A stretch of 64,000 nt of DNA, from assembly GCA_016165875.1 (NCBI GenBank), contig JABBOT010000082.1:3426430-3490429 (forward strand). Reading direction: 5' to 3'. Origin of the DNA: Acanthopleura granulata (lineage: Eukaryota > Mollusca > Polyplacophora > Chitonida > Chitonidae). Position numbers and translations under genes: made by a program. Positions 23,841-35,900 of this stretch are shown piece by piece. Within the stretch, counting starts at the first letter, position 1, and every line of letters starts with the position of its first letter. Under the pieces are notes generated by a model that was not told the origin of the DNA, ran no database searches, and saw nothing but the letters and a program-made list of their open reading frames with translations.

Positions 23841-26045
23841 TCTGTGTAAAAGAAAACACCATGTCTTATATAACATTATCTTGCAATATGGAAACAATCA
23901 AATTTTAAGTCAATAATCCGGGTTAAATTGCAAACTGATACTTAAAACTTTCCGTATAATTACCCGAGTGTTACCCTCATATGTATCGTATTTACTTCTG
24001 TGAAATCACGGATTGTCAGTAACGTAGCATAATCTGACAAGATCAGTTATGTAAATTGACATTTGGGAATTTTCGGAATTTGAGCTGGGATTCCAACTGT
24101 CAGGAAATCTATATACCCCAGTTTCCTGGATATGCGTTACAAATGAAAAGGCCAGGTTCACGTGGGAAAGCTCTTGCCAAAAAGTCGTTGGTTTACCACG
24201 GCCCTCTGGTGTGCTGCACAAAGGTCCATCCAATAGCTTATATCTGAATCAAATGACTGAGTTTTCACCTGAAGTGAAATGCAGACACAAGATAAGATGC
24301 GATTACCTTATGTTATAATAAACAGTTATGCACTATATATTACCTATATTGATACATCAGTACTTACTGAAGATATATTGCAATGTATAGATCTAGATGT
24401 GATCTAGCTATAGATCAGATGAGAAAATATACATCGAAAGTTTTCAGTACATGACTTAATTTTTTTTCTACTGCTCAATACCTGGCGAATTTTCACGTAT
24501 ACCTGTAAAACGCCTAGTTCAAGATGTATGTGACAGAACGGCTTTTTTTAATCAGATAAAATACCATTAGACGATACCACCAGTAGAAATTATGGGCATG
24601 TCCAATAAATGGCCATTGGTTGTAAATAGTTTATGTGCTCAACCAATTAAATTGGCTAATCTGCAGTTTGTTTCTCATACCAGGTATTCTGCGTCATAAT
24701 TCTTTCCATGTGCAGACTTCAAACGCTAATCGCTGTATCTTGTGCATAATTATAAAAGTCTCTGATTACCTCGTATCTTGTCTTCATATCTCACTCCCAC
24801 GCAATGTATAGGTCTCTAATAGCTCTTCACTCTTCGTGTTTTGTATTTTTTCTACTACATGTAATATGGTTTTTTTATGTGGCCATAATCGTTTAATAAT
24901 ACAGGTTCACGGGGCTCGGGAATTCACGCTGACTCATAATGACTTACCTCTGGCTCTCTTCTACGCCCTAGTGTTCCGTCATTCCGGGCACGCGCAGCTT
25001 GTCAACCAATCAGAAGAGGACAGAACAAAGCTCAGGCAAGGACTCTGTTGGTATAGGAGATCCCCTCGCGCTTGTAAGAAATGAATATCATCCGTAAGTT
25101 AAGATGCGTCAAACACCTGCCTCCGGATGGTGCTTATAACACAACAGAAGAACAAGTAAATTTGACAGAAACTGAGGAATGAAGATATTGCGTGTTAGTG
25201 CTGCAGCTATGTGTTTCAGAGTGCTACAATAATTTACTGCACTCCCAAACCCGCAGTTTTATATACACCTCTAACAATGCTACTTCCAACATTTTATCAG
25301 TGATGGTGAATATTAGCTTAGGTTTTTCTAATGTTTTGGAAATTCATAACTTTGCGAAATGCTTAAAAAAATATTGTAATCAAACACAATTTTATAATGT
25401 GAAACTAAAACTTTTAGGTGTGGTATGCTGTTCCGCGCCTTAGCGATGCGTTTCTCATTTTATTTGTTAAGAGAAGGTTTCTTAATCTAATCTTATCTGG
25501 CAATACAGATACAACCATATGGCAAAACGACATTTTAACACACGAACTTACAGAATTTAATATGTTGCATTTTGACACTTGAAATATGACGACATCAAAG
25601 GTTATTTTGGATGTGTTAGAAATGAAAATTTTCATTCTATCGTGCGAACGATTTCAACTTCTATACATTTACAAAAATTTGTAATTAACACTTTCTGAAG
25701 TGTACAAAAAGATCAAGCTTTAGAGACATTCTTAAGAAAATGCTGTAATATGTGTGAGTTTCACGTAGGGAGGATCGCCGCTTAAAATCCTCGGGAAATC
25801 CTTCACGCATAAAACTTACCGCCATGGTAAAAGCAACAAGTTCTGGAGTACCATATAGTAAATAGTAGTGTTAAATCCCCAAATTTGGAAGTTATAGAAA
25901 GTTTATGATTAACTTTGTCTGAAGTGTAAAATATATAACATTTTACCTGTAACTAAGAAAATGTTGTAATACCACGCTATTTTGATGTCAGATTAACGCT
26001 TGTGGATGCTGTTCATGTTCGGCACTTTCGCGGTGTTTTATGTAT
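23841..26045. other. No gene recognised
   Basis: AT-rich. A short GC-richer patch at about 24900-25080 includes a CCAAT-type CCAATCAG. It could be promoter-like, but no exon follows on either strand that I can identify. Confidence 0.35.
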
Positions 26046-26049
26046 GTAG

Positions 26050-26365
26050 GTATGCTTGGGTTTACGTCGTATTCAACAAGTTTTCAGTTATATGACGACG
26101 AAGAGTCCTTAGAATGTATATACACTGTGTCTTCTCGTGGCAGGGCGAGTCCATGCCGCCAAAGTTCTGTCACCATTGGAACATCATGCCTAAGATACCA
26201 GACATGACACCCCATCCAGTCACATTATACTGACATCGTGCCGACCAATCCTGTTCCCTTGCTGAGTGCCAAGCAAGGAAACAACATGTATCTTTTTTGA
26301 AGTTTTTGGTATGACATCGACCTCGAGGCGGATGCTCTAGCCACGAGGCGCCGAGGAGGTCCCCT
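26050..26365 (-). repeat. SINE family B
   Basis: On the minus strand the head is CGCCTCGTGGCTAGAGCATC followed by CCGCCTCGAGGTCGATGTC. The body (GGCGGCATGGACTCGCC) and terminal GTATATACATTC segment are shared with 42700-43030, 54820-55020 and 56418-56765. Confidence 0.7.
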
Positions 26366-28275
26366 TCAAGGTACATTTCACATTATATCCGTTATAAATG
26401 TTAAACTCTAAACATTTTTGAGCGTGGTGTATTCGCCAATGACGCTGTCCTTTCGAACGCTCTTGACGTCATAGCAGCATAGATGCATTACTCGAAGTTA
26501 CATCTGCCTGAATGTTTATCATATGAGGAAAATTATCACTTCACACCAGGAAAATGATTTTGTGTTTTAAAGAATCTTGAGTTTTATGGGTTAAACAGTG
26601 TTCTTCATCGAAACTTTTGAACCATAGTGTTAGGTTTGTTCTGTAGGATTTCTTTCATACGATGTTCACATTTATCGGCAGAGTGTATTCCGACCAGAGT
26701 GGCACTTTAAGTTTTGGTTAGTCACGTTTTACACCATTTATCATGTGTTTTTTTTTTTCATCTTAGCATCAAGAAAGTGTTCATTTTTTTTAACATTATA
26801 GCGTTATAAGAGCACAAAAAACTTACTGCGCATCATTTAATTTGGCACAAGACATATCCTGGTGTCACTTTAATTAGGCGTTACATCCAAAGACCTCTAA
26901 ACAACAATAAGAAAACAATGAAATGCACGTCGTTATTGTTAAATACATTCATTAATCATGATGGACAAGTCTAGACTGTTTCCTCTAAACTCCACGATGT
27001 CTGATATAAAACAGGTTCTTAACACGGTCATAAGGGTTTCAAATGGCTGACAAATGAATACTACAATTGCTTAGAACTTTAATAAATTTTGACGTCAGTC
27101 TGATAGCACAGGCTTTTCTGATAATGGGCTTCAAAAGCCGAGAGGTCAAACGGTGAAATTAGTAGTATATGTATAAGAATTAGAATATATTGCATGCAAT
27201 ATACACTGAAGAGAGAAGATTATTACGAAGTTGCTTTGTACTCTCTTATAACGGAAGTATTTTAAAATGACGCATGTCAAATGTTTCTAAAATATGAGTG
27301 TTATAGCATCTTCATTATAGAATTTATAGCATTTATAGAATGTACTATGCGGAAGGTAACACCTACAGGTATTAATTAAGCACAGCTGAGACAGTGATAA
27401 ATAGTAACACTTTCTAAGCATTTTTTAAAGTGTTAAATTGCTTTAGAAAGTGCCAGCCGAATATTATAAATGTCATGTTAATTGCATTAAGTATTATCAC
27501 AGATTTATACAATATGTAAGTTTTAAAGTCGTGACATCTGAAAATTGAGTAGATGAATTATTTAAATTCTAATCAAGGATGTGAGGCAGAGTTTGAAATT
27601 GATGGCGGCACAAGCGTTCTCTCAGTTGCGAACTTTCACAAACAACCACATTAGCCTGGGCGTCCGCTTAGCGCCGACAAACAGAGAGAAACCACAAATT
27701 CCCTGTTCAAGGACGGATTTAAACCAACACCTTGACTGTCCCGTAATAAATAAGTAAAGGTATTTTGAGATTTTGGCCTTTGTCTGCAAATGTAAAATTT
27801 AAGGTGTCATCAGCAATGTCTGTGCCGTTTAAGAATTCGATATTATAAAGGAAACGTTCAAGGGTCATTTGTGCTTTGTTTTTTATTTTGCTCGTTTTTC
27901 AGTGGGGTGTTCATTGTTCGTATCATTATTTATTACATGTGAGGACAACTCAACATCCTTTTTTGATTCTAGATGTCACGTAATTTGGAATTAAGATCGC
28001 ATCAGTTTTTTGCCTAATTCTTCTCGGGAGCACATAGGTTGTTACCACGCACTTATATAAACAGTCAAAATAAAAACCCTGACTGAGGTCAATTCAGAGG
28101 AAGCTGAATATCATCAGGTATCACACTGTCGCCTTTGTTAGGTTTTACTCCCTATGCTCTAGTCTGCTGTATGCTGACAACGTATTTTTTCTTGTTTTTG
28201 ACCTTGTCGTCACATATTAAACGTTTGTGCTCTTTTGTCTTCCGCAAACAGGCACATTGTAGCAAGTGAACCTAG
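26366..28275. other. No gene recognised
   Basis: AT-rich sequence without splice-bounded conserved frames. A short tRNA-like or SINE-like piece may lie at 27620-27750, but I cannot delimit it. Confidence 0.4.
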
Positions 28276-28279
28276 GTCA

Positions 28280-28352
28280 GGTTTCATGCAGCATACTTAG
28301 TGCTAAGTAGACCTTAGCTATAAATGCCACTTCAAGTGTGCTTCGTGAAACC
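28280..28352. repeat. Small foldback element (73 bp)
   Basis: GGTTTCATGCAGCATACTT at 28280-28298 is inverted with three mismatches at 28334-28352 (AAGTGTGCTTCGTGAAACC). Its size and inverted ends are those of a small MITE or hairpin element. Confidence 0.65.
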
Positions 28353-28419
28353 GGGTTTCTATCATACAACAGAAAGTAAGTCTGAAAAGATAGAAGGAGC
28401 TGTCCTCTGTTCTCCGCTT

Positions 28420-28645
28420 TCCTTGCCGGCATCGTAGCAACTCACATTGGTTATTTTCGAAATTCTTATCCGCTGATACAAGTTCCGGGTTCAATCCTCG
28501 CCTTGGTCAGTATGAATGTCTTGATTTCCGTCGCCTCGGCAAAACGTGCGATCCACGGAGATCATGTGGCGATTTCCTTTGAAGACAACTGGACATAGTT
28601 GATGAGTATGTATGGAGTAAACAACAACCAAGTAAATATATTTTA
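28420..28645 (+). repeat. Possible SINE of a third family
   Basis: A B-box-like GGGTTCAATCC at ~28488 is followed by a non-family-A body and an AACAACCAAGTAAATA end. No second copy was seen in the window, so the call rests on the B box and tail only. Confidence 0.3.
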
Positions 28646-30140
28646 AATAACGGTTTTACACATCATTAAAACTAGATAACGCCGGTCATTTTCTCTTGTG
28701 TCCCGGCCTGAACAAAAGCGAAAAAAATATATTTTATGACATATTTTGATGAAATATAACTAATCAGTTCTGGACAAAATACGGTAACATAACGAAAATC
28801 AATCGTTAATACGTTCCTCCCCTCATAAACATAATCGGTGCAGTAGGTCACGTTTTTTTTTACCATACCGTAAATGAAAAAATCGAGTAAAGAAATATGT
28901 AAGTAGACGGAAATTACTCTCTCAAGGGGTGTACAGAGAACATTAGAAAAGGAAAGTCACTTGTTTGCAAAAGGGAACAATATATAACCACATTCGCTGG
29001 AATCATAAATGATTACGGCTTGACGCCGGTAATATTCTCTCCATATCGTGGCTTACATACCTTAAAGGATGGAATTCCAGGGCATAGAAAAAACTGTATA
29101 AAATACCGACAGCCTATTCACTGGCTGGCACTACACTGCAACACAATCACATTTACAAATAAATTATGCCAAAAAAGTGTTAAAATATTCCCATTCGATA
29201 TCAACACACTGGTACCCAGCCAGTAATTTAATCAAGGGCGTAAGATCATTCTTTCACACCATCATCATCACGCGACATCAGTCCGCCCGAGGCCTTCTGG
29301 GAGTTGTCTCTCTGATAAGTTGATGTTGTGCACGTGAGTCCCATGGTAACTATCACACGCGGAGGCTGCACGGACCCGCCCAGCCAGGCATCAGTCACTA
29401 TCTGCCGCCTTCGATAACATGTCCTGCATGTGGCCTTAAGCCCGTCACTGTTTGATGGATCATTTATAGATGGACATTGTGTGGATGAAGAACATTATAG
29501 TGGTTTCATGTAGGGATTCTGCAAACAACACAGATTAGTTATTTTGTTACAGTTATTTTTTCATTTTTTATTTATTTCTTTTTTTTCTTTACTTTTTTCA
29601 TTGTTTTCGTCGCTAACACCAGCATGGCAGGGGCTTAATTAACATCGTAGTTCTGTAGCACGGGGATAATGACAAAAAGCTCTGTAGGTCTGTTGGTCAG
29701 CTGGCCAGTTGGTCGATCAGTTGTTTGATCTCTTCTCATTCGACATAGACCATTTACTTATAACAAGTCCACGTCAGGTTTTTTGCTCGCAAATTTGCCT
29801 TTCAAATTTCATTTATCGTGAGCAAAACTTTAAGCATGTTGCAATCATTTATATATTAAATTAGTCTAAATCTATAGTTCATTATAAACACGCGTAATCC
29901 TTCACCATTACTCCATCCTAAGATTGTGAGTAATATAAAATCTCCTTTATTATCCTACTTTACAAGTTTTTCCTTTGTTATCATAAAGACAGATCATAAT
30001 TGAAACGTGCATTATTAGAGAATGCTGCAAACTCAAAAGCCGGCTTACAGACAATGGCCATGTGTTTGCTTGGGATTCAACGTCGCTTTCTGCATTATTG
30101 CGGTCAGTCAAGAACGGTAGTCCCCTTGTAGTATGGTATT
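28646..30140. other. No gene recognised
   Basis: Contains a GC-richer patch at 29260-29450 with no convincing frame on either strand, and T-rich tracts near 29560-29600. Confidence 0.4.
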
Positions 30141-30144
30141 TATC

Positions 30145-30405
30145 TTTTATTTGATTGGTGTTTCACACCATACTCAAGAATATTTCATACATACAATGGC
30201 GGCCAGCATTATGGTGGCAGGAAACTGGGCAGAGCCGGGAGGAAACCCACGACCATCCGCTGGTTGCTGGCGGACCTTCTCATGTACGACCGGAGAGGAA
30301 GCCAGCATGAGGTGGACTTGGGCTCACAGCGACCGCATTGGTGGCAGGCTTCTGGGTCATTGCGCTGCGCTAGCGCGCTATCCGACTGAGCCACGGAGGC
30401 TCCGT
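30145..30405 (-). repeat. SINE family A, full length
   Basis: Tail TTTGATTGGTGTTTCACACC, body, B box (GACTTGGGCTC, degraded) and an intact A-box region (CTCAGTCGGATAGCGCGC on the minus strand). Confidence 0.9.
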
Positions 30406-31077
30406 ATTTGTAGTATGGTCGAACCCAATGTCGATATATTTTTCTGTGTTGCCTCACTTGAAAGCCTTGCCGTAGACGTCAAATGCGATGTCCCGCATCA
30501 GTCACTTTAAACTGACAGAGAACTAGCCAATTTTTGATCTGTTCCTCTTATCCTGAGCGATATAGTACTGGTACAAAAAAATTACTGATGTGAAAATGTT
30601 ACGTCTGACTGGATTCGGAAATGTACCAGAGATATACCATTGATAAGCCTACTGATGATGAGAAATCCTCTGTTAAGCTCGACCGACGAACGTCCTTCTT
30701 TTATTCAGCTGAGAAATATATTGTATGTATTTTACTCAAGTATCCTTGTCTGCTATGAACTATACGTACAATATTTGCAGTAAAAGCCGAATTACCCCCG
30801 AATCTTAATGCCCGGAACTGACATATATTATTGTTAATTAGTTCTGGTATTCACATATAGCTTAGCTAAAAATAGATACCGGAAGGCGAAATGCGAAGCA
30901 TCTTTTGCGTTTTTGACATAAATGTACCAATTTCTAGGTGCAGCCGATGATCCCTTAGAGCTATGTCCTGATTCATTTACCCACATGCCGTCAGACTCAC
31001 GGACGTGATTCGCTGTTCATTCCCTCACGTTATGCTACACGTGGTTTCTTTGAAAGACGGAGTATTCGTTCATTTGT

Positions 31078-31290
31078 ATATTTATTTCAATGATGTTTTA
31101 CGCCATACACAAGAATATTGCACTTTAACGACGGTAGCCTGCATTATAACGGGAGAAAACTGAGCAGAGCCCGAGAAAAACCCACGACCATCCGCAAGAT
31201 ATATCAGAACTTCCCACGTATAGCAGGAAAGGAAGCCACCATGAGCTGGTCTTGAACTCACTCGTGAGAGGTTCCTGAACCGAAATACAA
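31078..31290 (-). repeat. SINE family A, partial
   Basis: Tail at 31078 (TTTATTTCAATGATGTTTTA), body and B box (TCTTGAACTCA). It stops before the A box. Confidence 0.75.
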
Positions 31291-31754
31291 AATAAATGAT
31301 AGGTATTAATCTTCGTGGATTGAACAAAATAATAAGGGGAATGCTGTCTGTACTACACTGGCACAGGTTAACATGCTGTCCTAATTGGCAACTCCTATTA
31401 TAAAGTGCTTAATTACATCTTGTTGTACGTGTGCAAGAATGCGTACTCCCGTTGTACAAGCTTTGTCAAGCATGATCTGGCTAAAGGACATTCTCTGACG
31501 CATTGTTGTCGGGTTGGTTTCCAGTGTTTTGACTTAATGAGTGTAAAATTATATATAAATTATGCTAAACGTGTTTGACGTATTCTTTGACGTCTTAATT
31601 GTAAATGTCCTCTGGTGAAAAATTTATAACATGGTTCGTTGAGTTGTCATGCGAACAAAATCGTGACGTCTACGTTTTTGGAGCATATAAATGGTGTTTT
31701 ATGCATTCATTTACTTATTTATTTGATTAGTTTTTACAGCGCATTTATACAACG

Positions 31755-32125
31755 GAAGACGGCTCAGTTTGTTAGTCTGCTAGCCCAGCGTAATGACACA
31801 GGAGCCTCTCACCAATGCAGTCGCTGTGAGCTCAAGTCCAGATCATGCTGGTTTCCTCTCGGGTCGTAAGGGGGATCTCCGTGGTTCAGTTGGTTAGCGC
31901 GCTAGCGCAGCGCAATGACCCAGAAGCCTCCCACCAATGCGGTGGCTGTGAGTTCAGGTCCAGCTCATGCTGCTTTCCTCTCCGGCCGTACGTTAGAAGG
32001 TCTGCCAGCCACCTGTGGGCTCTGTCCTGTTTCCTCCGACCATGATGCTGGCCGCTGAGGTATAGGTGAAATATTCTTGAGTACGGCGTAAAACACCTAT
32101 GAAATTAATAAATATACGAGGGCGC
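31755..32125 (+). repeat. Dimeric (two-headed) family-A SINE
   Basis: The first unit (31755-31870) has a head with CTCAGTTTGTTAG and GAGCTCAAGTCC, then stops at CTCGGGTCGTAAGGGG. A complete second unit begins at once: GATCTCCGTGGTTCAGTTGG ... body ... CGGCGTAAAAC tail. The same junction occurs at 41815 on the other strand, so this is a dimeric subfamily, not a chance nesting. Confidence 0.8.
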
Positions 32126-32621
32126 TGGAGTATATCGCTGGCGGAAAACTTAACGACTGTAAAACTCTACCAGAACATGACAAACTAATTAAAATTGCCG
32201 ATGAACATATGATTGCTGGATTCGAACAAGAAAACTCATTGACTTGACGCCAGGGCTGGCAGGAATCAAAGTTCTTCTCCTGCAATTTGATATTTCTCAT
32301 AAATGAGTGCGTTATGAATTCGAATCGGTCATGTGATACCTTTTCCCGCCCAATTAGGGCGATTCGGCCCCATGCTGACTTGACTATTGTTCCTTTGCAC
32401 TGTACAATTAATACGTTATCAATTTTGTCACAACACGTTGCTGTGAATGCAGGAATGAACTATACACCACTCAGCTTTGACCCAAAATACCTTTGGGGGA
32501 AAAGGTGGTTAGTGCATTGTCATATTCATTCAAACCTCTGTGATAACGTTTCATGGGGTATACAGTTCATGGAATGAGAAATCATGCTTCTGACAGTAGA
32601 TACCAAATTTTTTTATCCAGT

Positions 32622-32627
32622 TTTATT
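32622..32627 (-). terminator. Poly(A) signal for the 19-exon gene
   Basis: AATAAA on the minus strand, about 127 bp after the TAG stop at 32754. Confidence 0.6.
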
Positions 32628-32753
32628 AAAATTGCCATGAAAGGTACAGCATACAGAGTCGGCTTGATCAATACAGACTTTTGAATATAGACAAAGTTCA
32701 CACTATGGTAACAACTCAGAGGAGTGGAATTTTATATTTTCATGTAAACAGAA

Positions 32754-32982
32754 CTAGCTGCATACACCTGAGTTGTAATGTAACGTTGCAGTCCCGGCCG
32801 AGTCCAAAGTACATTGCACAAATCGCGGTTTTCCGTTTTCTGTGAAGGCAAGTCTGATTTTTTCTCCGGGGGCTCCGGCCAAGGACACGATGATGTCACT
32901 TCCGGTGGAGATCTCCCGAACCCTCTGTGGTGAGAGAGGTACCCATTTGTCCACTTCTCCCAAAATGCATACCTCTTTGCTC
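32754..32982 (-). CDS. Glycosidase-like gene, exon 19 (last)
   Basis: Enters in phase 2 after CGGTTTCAG; 75 codons to TAG. It encodes LGEVDKWVPLSPQRV and GEKIRLAFTENG, ending NSGVCS. The predicted fold is a C-terminal beta domain. It overlaps a longer unspliced frame that runs into the intron and is not real. Confidence 0.8.
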
Positions 32983-35900
32983 CTGAAACCGTATAAATTG
33001 TATTTAAAAAAAAATAATGAAATATTGATTGCCGTTTAAATGACATAGTTGAGTAAAAATATTCGTTTACTTTCACCGTAATAGAAGTTGCACTCAACAC
33101 AAACACACACACACAAAAATGGAAACCTGCTCAGAATTTGTTATTTTATTTGCAAAGTCTTTGCAAAGATTAAAGAATGAATGATGTCTAACAGTCGTCG
33201 CTGTTAATTCTACTAGTGAATGAATCAATGACATCAAATAACTTGTTTTAACCTAACAGTATTGTTTTCACCTATTAAGTTCCTATTTTAAGTATTTACA
33301 TGAACATTTCTAATCAAATTGACAAGATGCCGTGTTTCTGCGGTTGCTTGTGACCGCTTGCTATATAACCTTCATACTGTTCGCTTCTCAGGTTGTACTG
33401 TACACTGGATACTGTATACGATGCAGACTTTTTGAGCAATTAACGATTTCTTTGTGTTCTATTAACTTCCTTTCATTCCGTAATGTGTATTACTACAGCT
33501 TTCACCACAACAGTGTTGTCACTCTGCACTTCGCAAAACTGTCCTTTCATTTCCAGATTTAAGAGATTATTTGTCCTGAAATATACACAATGCCGTATTT
33601 CCCTTAAAAAATAACACGTCATAATAGCGATCCAAGATACAGACAAGGGTTGGAAGAAGGGATTTATTCTAGCGAACCATAAACGTACCCCAGCTTTATG
33701 ACCGGTGATGTGTAGTACAGACAGAAATCTGTCGTGGTACAGCCGTCTAGCGTCAACGAGTTGTTCATACCGAATGGTTGCGGCGTCAAGTCCAGATAGG
33801 AGAAGACAGCATTCAAACCTTCAAACTAAAACCGATATGTGATGCATGGATACATATAGGCCTACTCAAGTCAGAATTTGTAACCGGCACATAAAGGTGG
33901 ATAACAAATCCTGTGTTTATTTCGAGATGACTATGGGTTGATGGGTTTGTAAAGCTAAAGGGGTGTGGATGGAGCGATCCGGTGATCGAGAAATGAGAAG
34001 ATGAGACTGTGAAGCGATTGAGGTGATGGGATTTTAAAGTGATGGGTTAATAGCGAGGGAACGACTTGGTGATAGACAGATGGGACGAGGGCGTTATAGT
34101 TAGAAATGCGAATGCTTCGTCAATAGACTTAAAGGTATATAGCTTTGAATTTCTCTCGTTCTCCGAAATAAATCTGGGAAAACCGCAGCTTAAGACAGGA
34201 ATTGACATTGATTAGATTGATTTTAAGTGATTTATGAAAGCTGATGATCAGCGAATCGAAATGCATTTTCTTTTCAATGTAGACTAGAGCACTCCGATTT
34301 CATTTCCATTGCGTAATTGTCACATTGCAAAATAGTTCCAGAAATAGTAGACTTTTTTACATTACGGGTTCGGAGATTGGAGGGATGTAAAATAACATTT
34401 GTCAAAAAAACGCAGCCTAAAATATTTATTTATATATTTGACAGATGTTTTATGCCATACTCAAGAATATTTAACCCACACGGCAATATGGTGGGAGGAA
34501 ACCGTGTTGAGAACTGTGGAAACCCACGACCATTAACAGGTTGCTCACAGACCTTTCCACTTACGACCGAGGAGGTAGGCAGCATGAACATAGCTTGGAG
34601 GCTCCTGAGTCATTGTGCTGCGCTAGCACCCTAACAAATAGGCCACCGAGACCACTTGCGTTATAAATACAGCAAGGTCATTCCAATTTTTTTCCAAGGA
34701 TTTAAATGTACCGTTTAAGCAGGTTTGTTTGAAGCGAATGCCTGTGGCTAAAATGCATTCTGTATAGCACAAGGTTTCTTTGCTTAAAATAGTTAACATA
34801 GTTTTCCTCTGTGTGTGACACTATAAAACAGAAATTAAAAGCAAATTGTTATGCTCTGAACTTAAAAGCAAAGACCTCGTAAAAATGAACTGTTGGTGAG
34901 TGAAAAGACCATCAAAAAGTGTATCTGAAAAATACCTTCAATGATTCTTTAAGAAAAAAAATTTCACTAAAATAAACGCAGTCAAATGTTTTGATTGTAT
35001 GGTTTGCTTTATGAACCACATTGATATTGTCGTTCACCAGTGACGTCACACAACTTGGTGTACACCTTTATAATCAGCTTTGAATAATGGTCGTGTGAAG
35101 AGAACTCCTGTAATGTTTGCCGGTCTATAAAAACCGTATTGGGACAGTAAATTTCTGCTTTAGAGCCATAGAGAAGTCGGCGAGAAGTCACTGGCGAACC
35201 ACATTATCAAAAACGTCTATAAAACCCACCCACAATCAAAACATTTGAGTGCGTTGGTTTGGGTGAAGAAAAGCTAAAAAAAATTCAGTGAAGGTATTTT
35301 TCAGATACAATTTTCAATGTTATTTTCACTCACAGTAAGGTCCTGTTTACGAGGTTTTTTTCCTTTGAATATTATTTATATTATGTTAGACAGTGTGCAA
35401 AAATGTGTGGAAGTTGATAAGGAGCTCTATCTTCCTTAACTCGACCTCTATAAAACAAGGCAAGGCATCGAAGCAGCCAGAGGTCCTCCATCGGCTTCCA
35501 TAGAAGTCGGCCATAACTGCGCAGACATTACCATGTGACTGTATACGCGAATGAAACCAATTAATCAATTCCCTCCTAAAGCTAGGACATAATCTCTGAA
35601 GCCCTCTTCGCCGCCTTTAATGAGACGTTTTATTGGTGACTTGACAACATGCTATTAATGCTTTGCGTGATGGGGAAGAGGTAAATCTCAATTCAGGAGT
35701 TCAATTGTCTAAACCGCTGACATTTGCAATCGAAAATCCAACAACTTACAAACTGGCCAAATCCGGCGGCCTGGGGGGTCAGAGAATATGGAGCTTTGAG
35801 GTCAGCTGCTAAGATGATGCCGTAAAACTGACCGGAAATCTGTGTGTAGGTTGTCCAAACTTCTCCATCCGGACCACTGCCGTCTTGGAAAGATGCCTGT

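Noticed and set aside
24836..25084. 82-codon frame in a GC-richer patch with a CCAAT box
   Set aside because: No domain, no splice partner, no second line of evidence.
32732..33112. 126-codon minus-strand frame
   Set aside because: Different frame from the true last exon. The correct frame (ending NSGVCS) joins exon 18 in phase.
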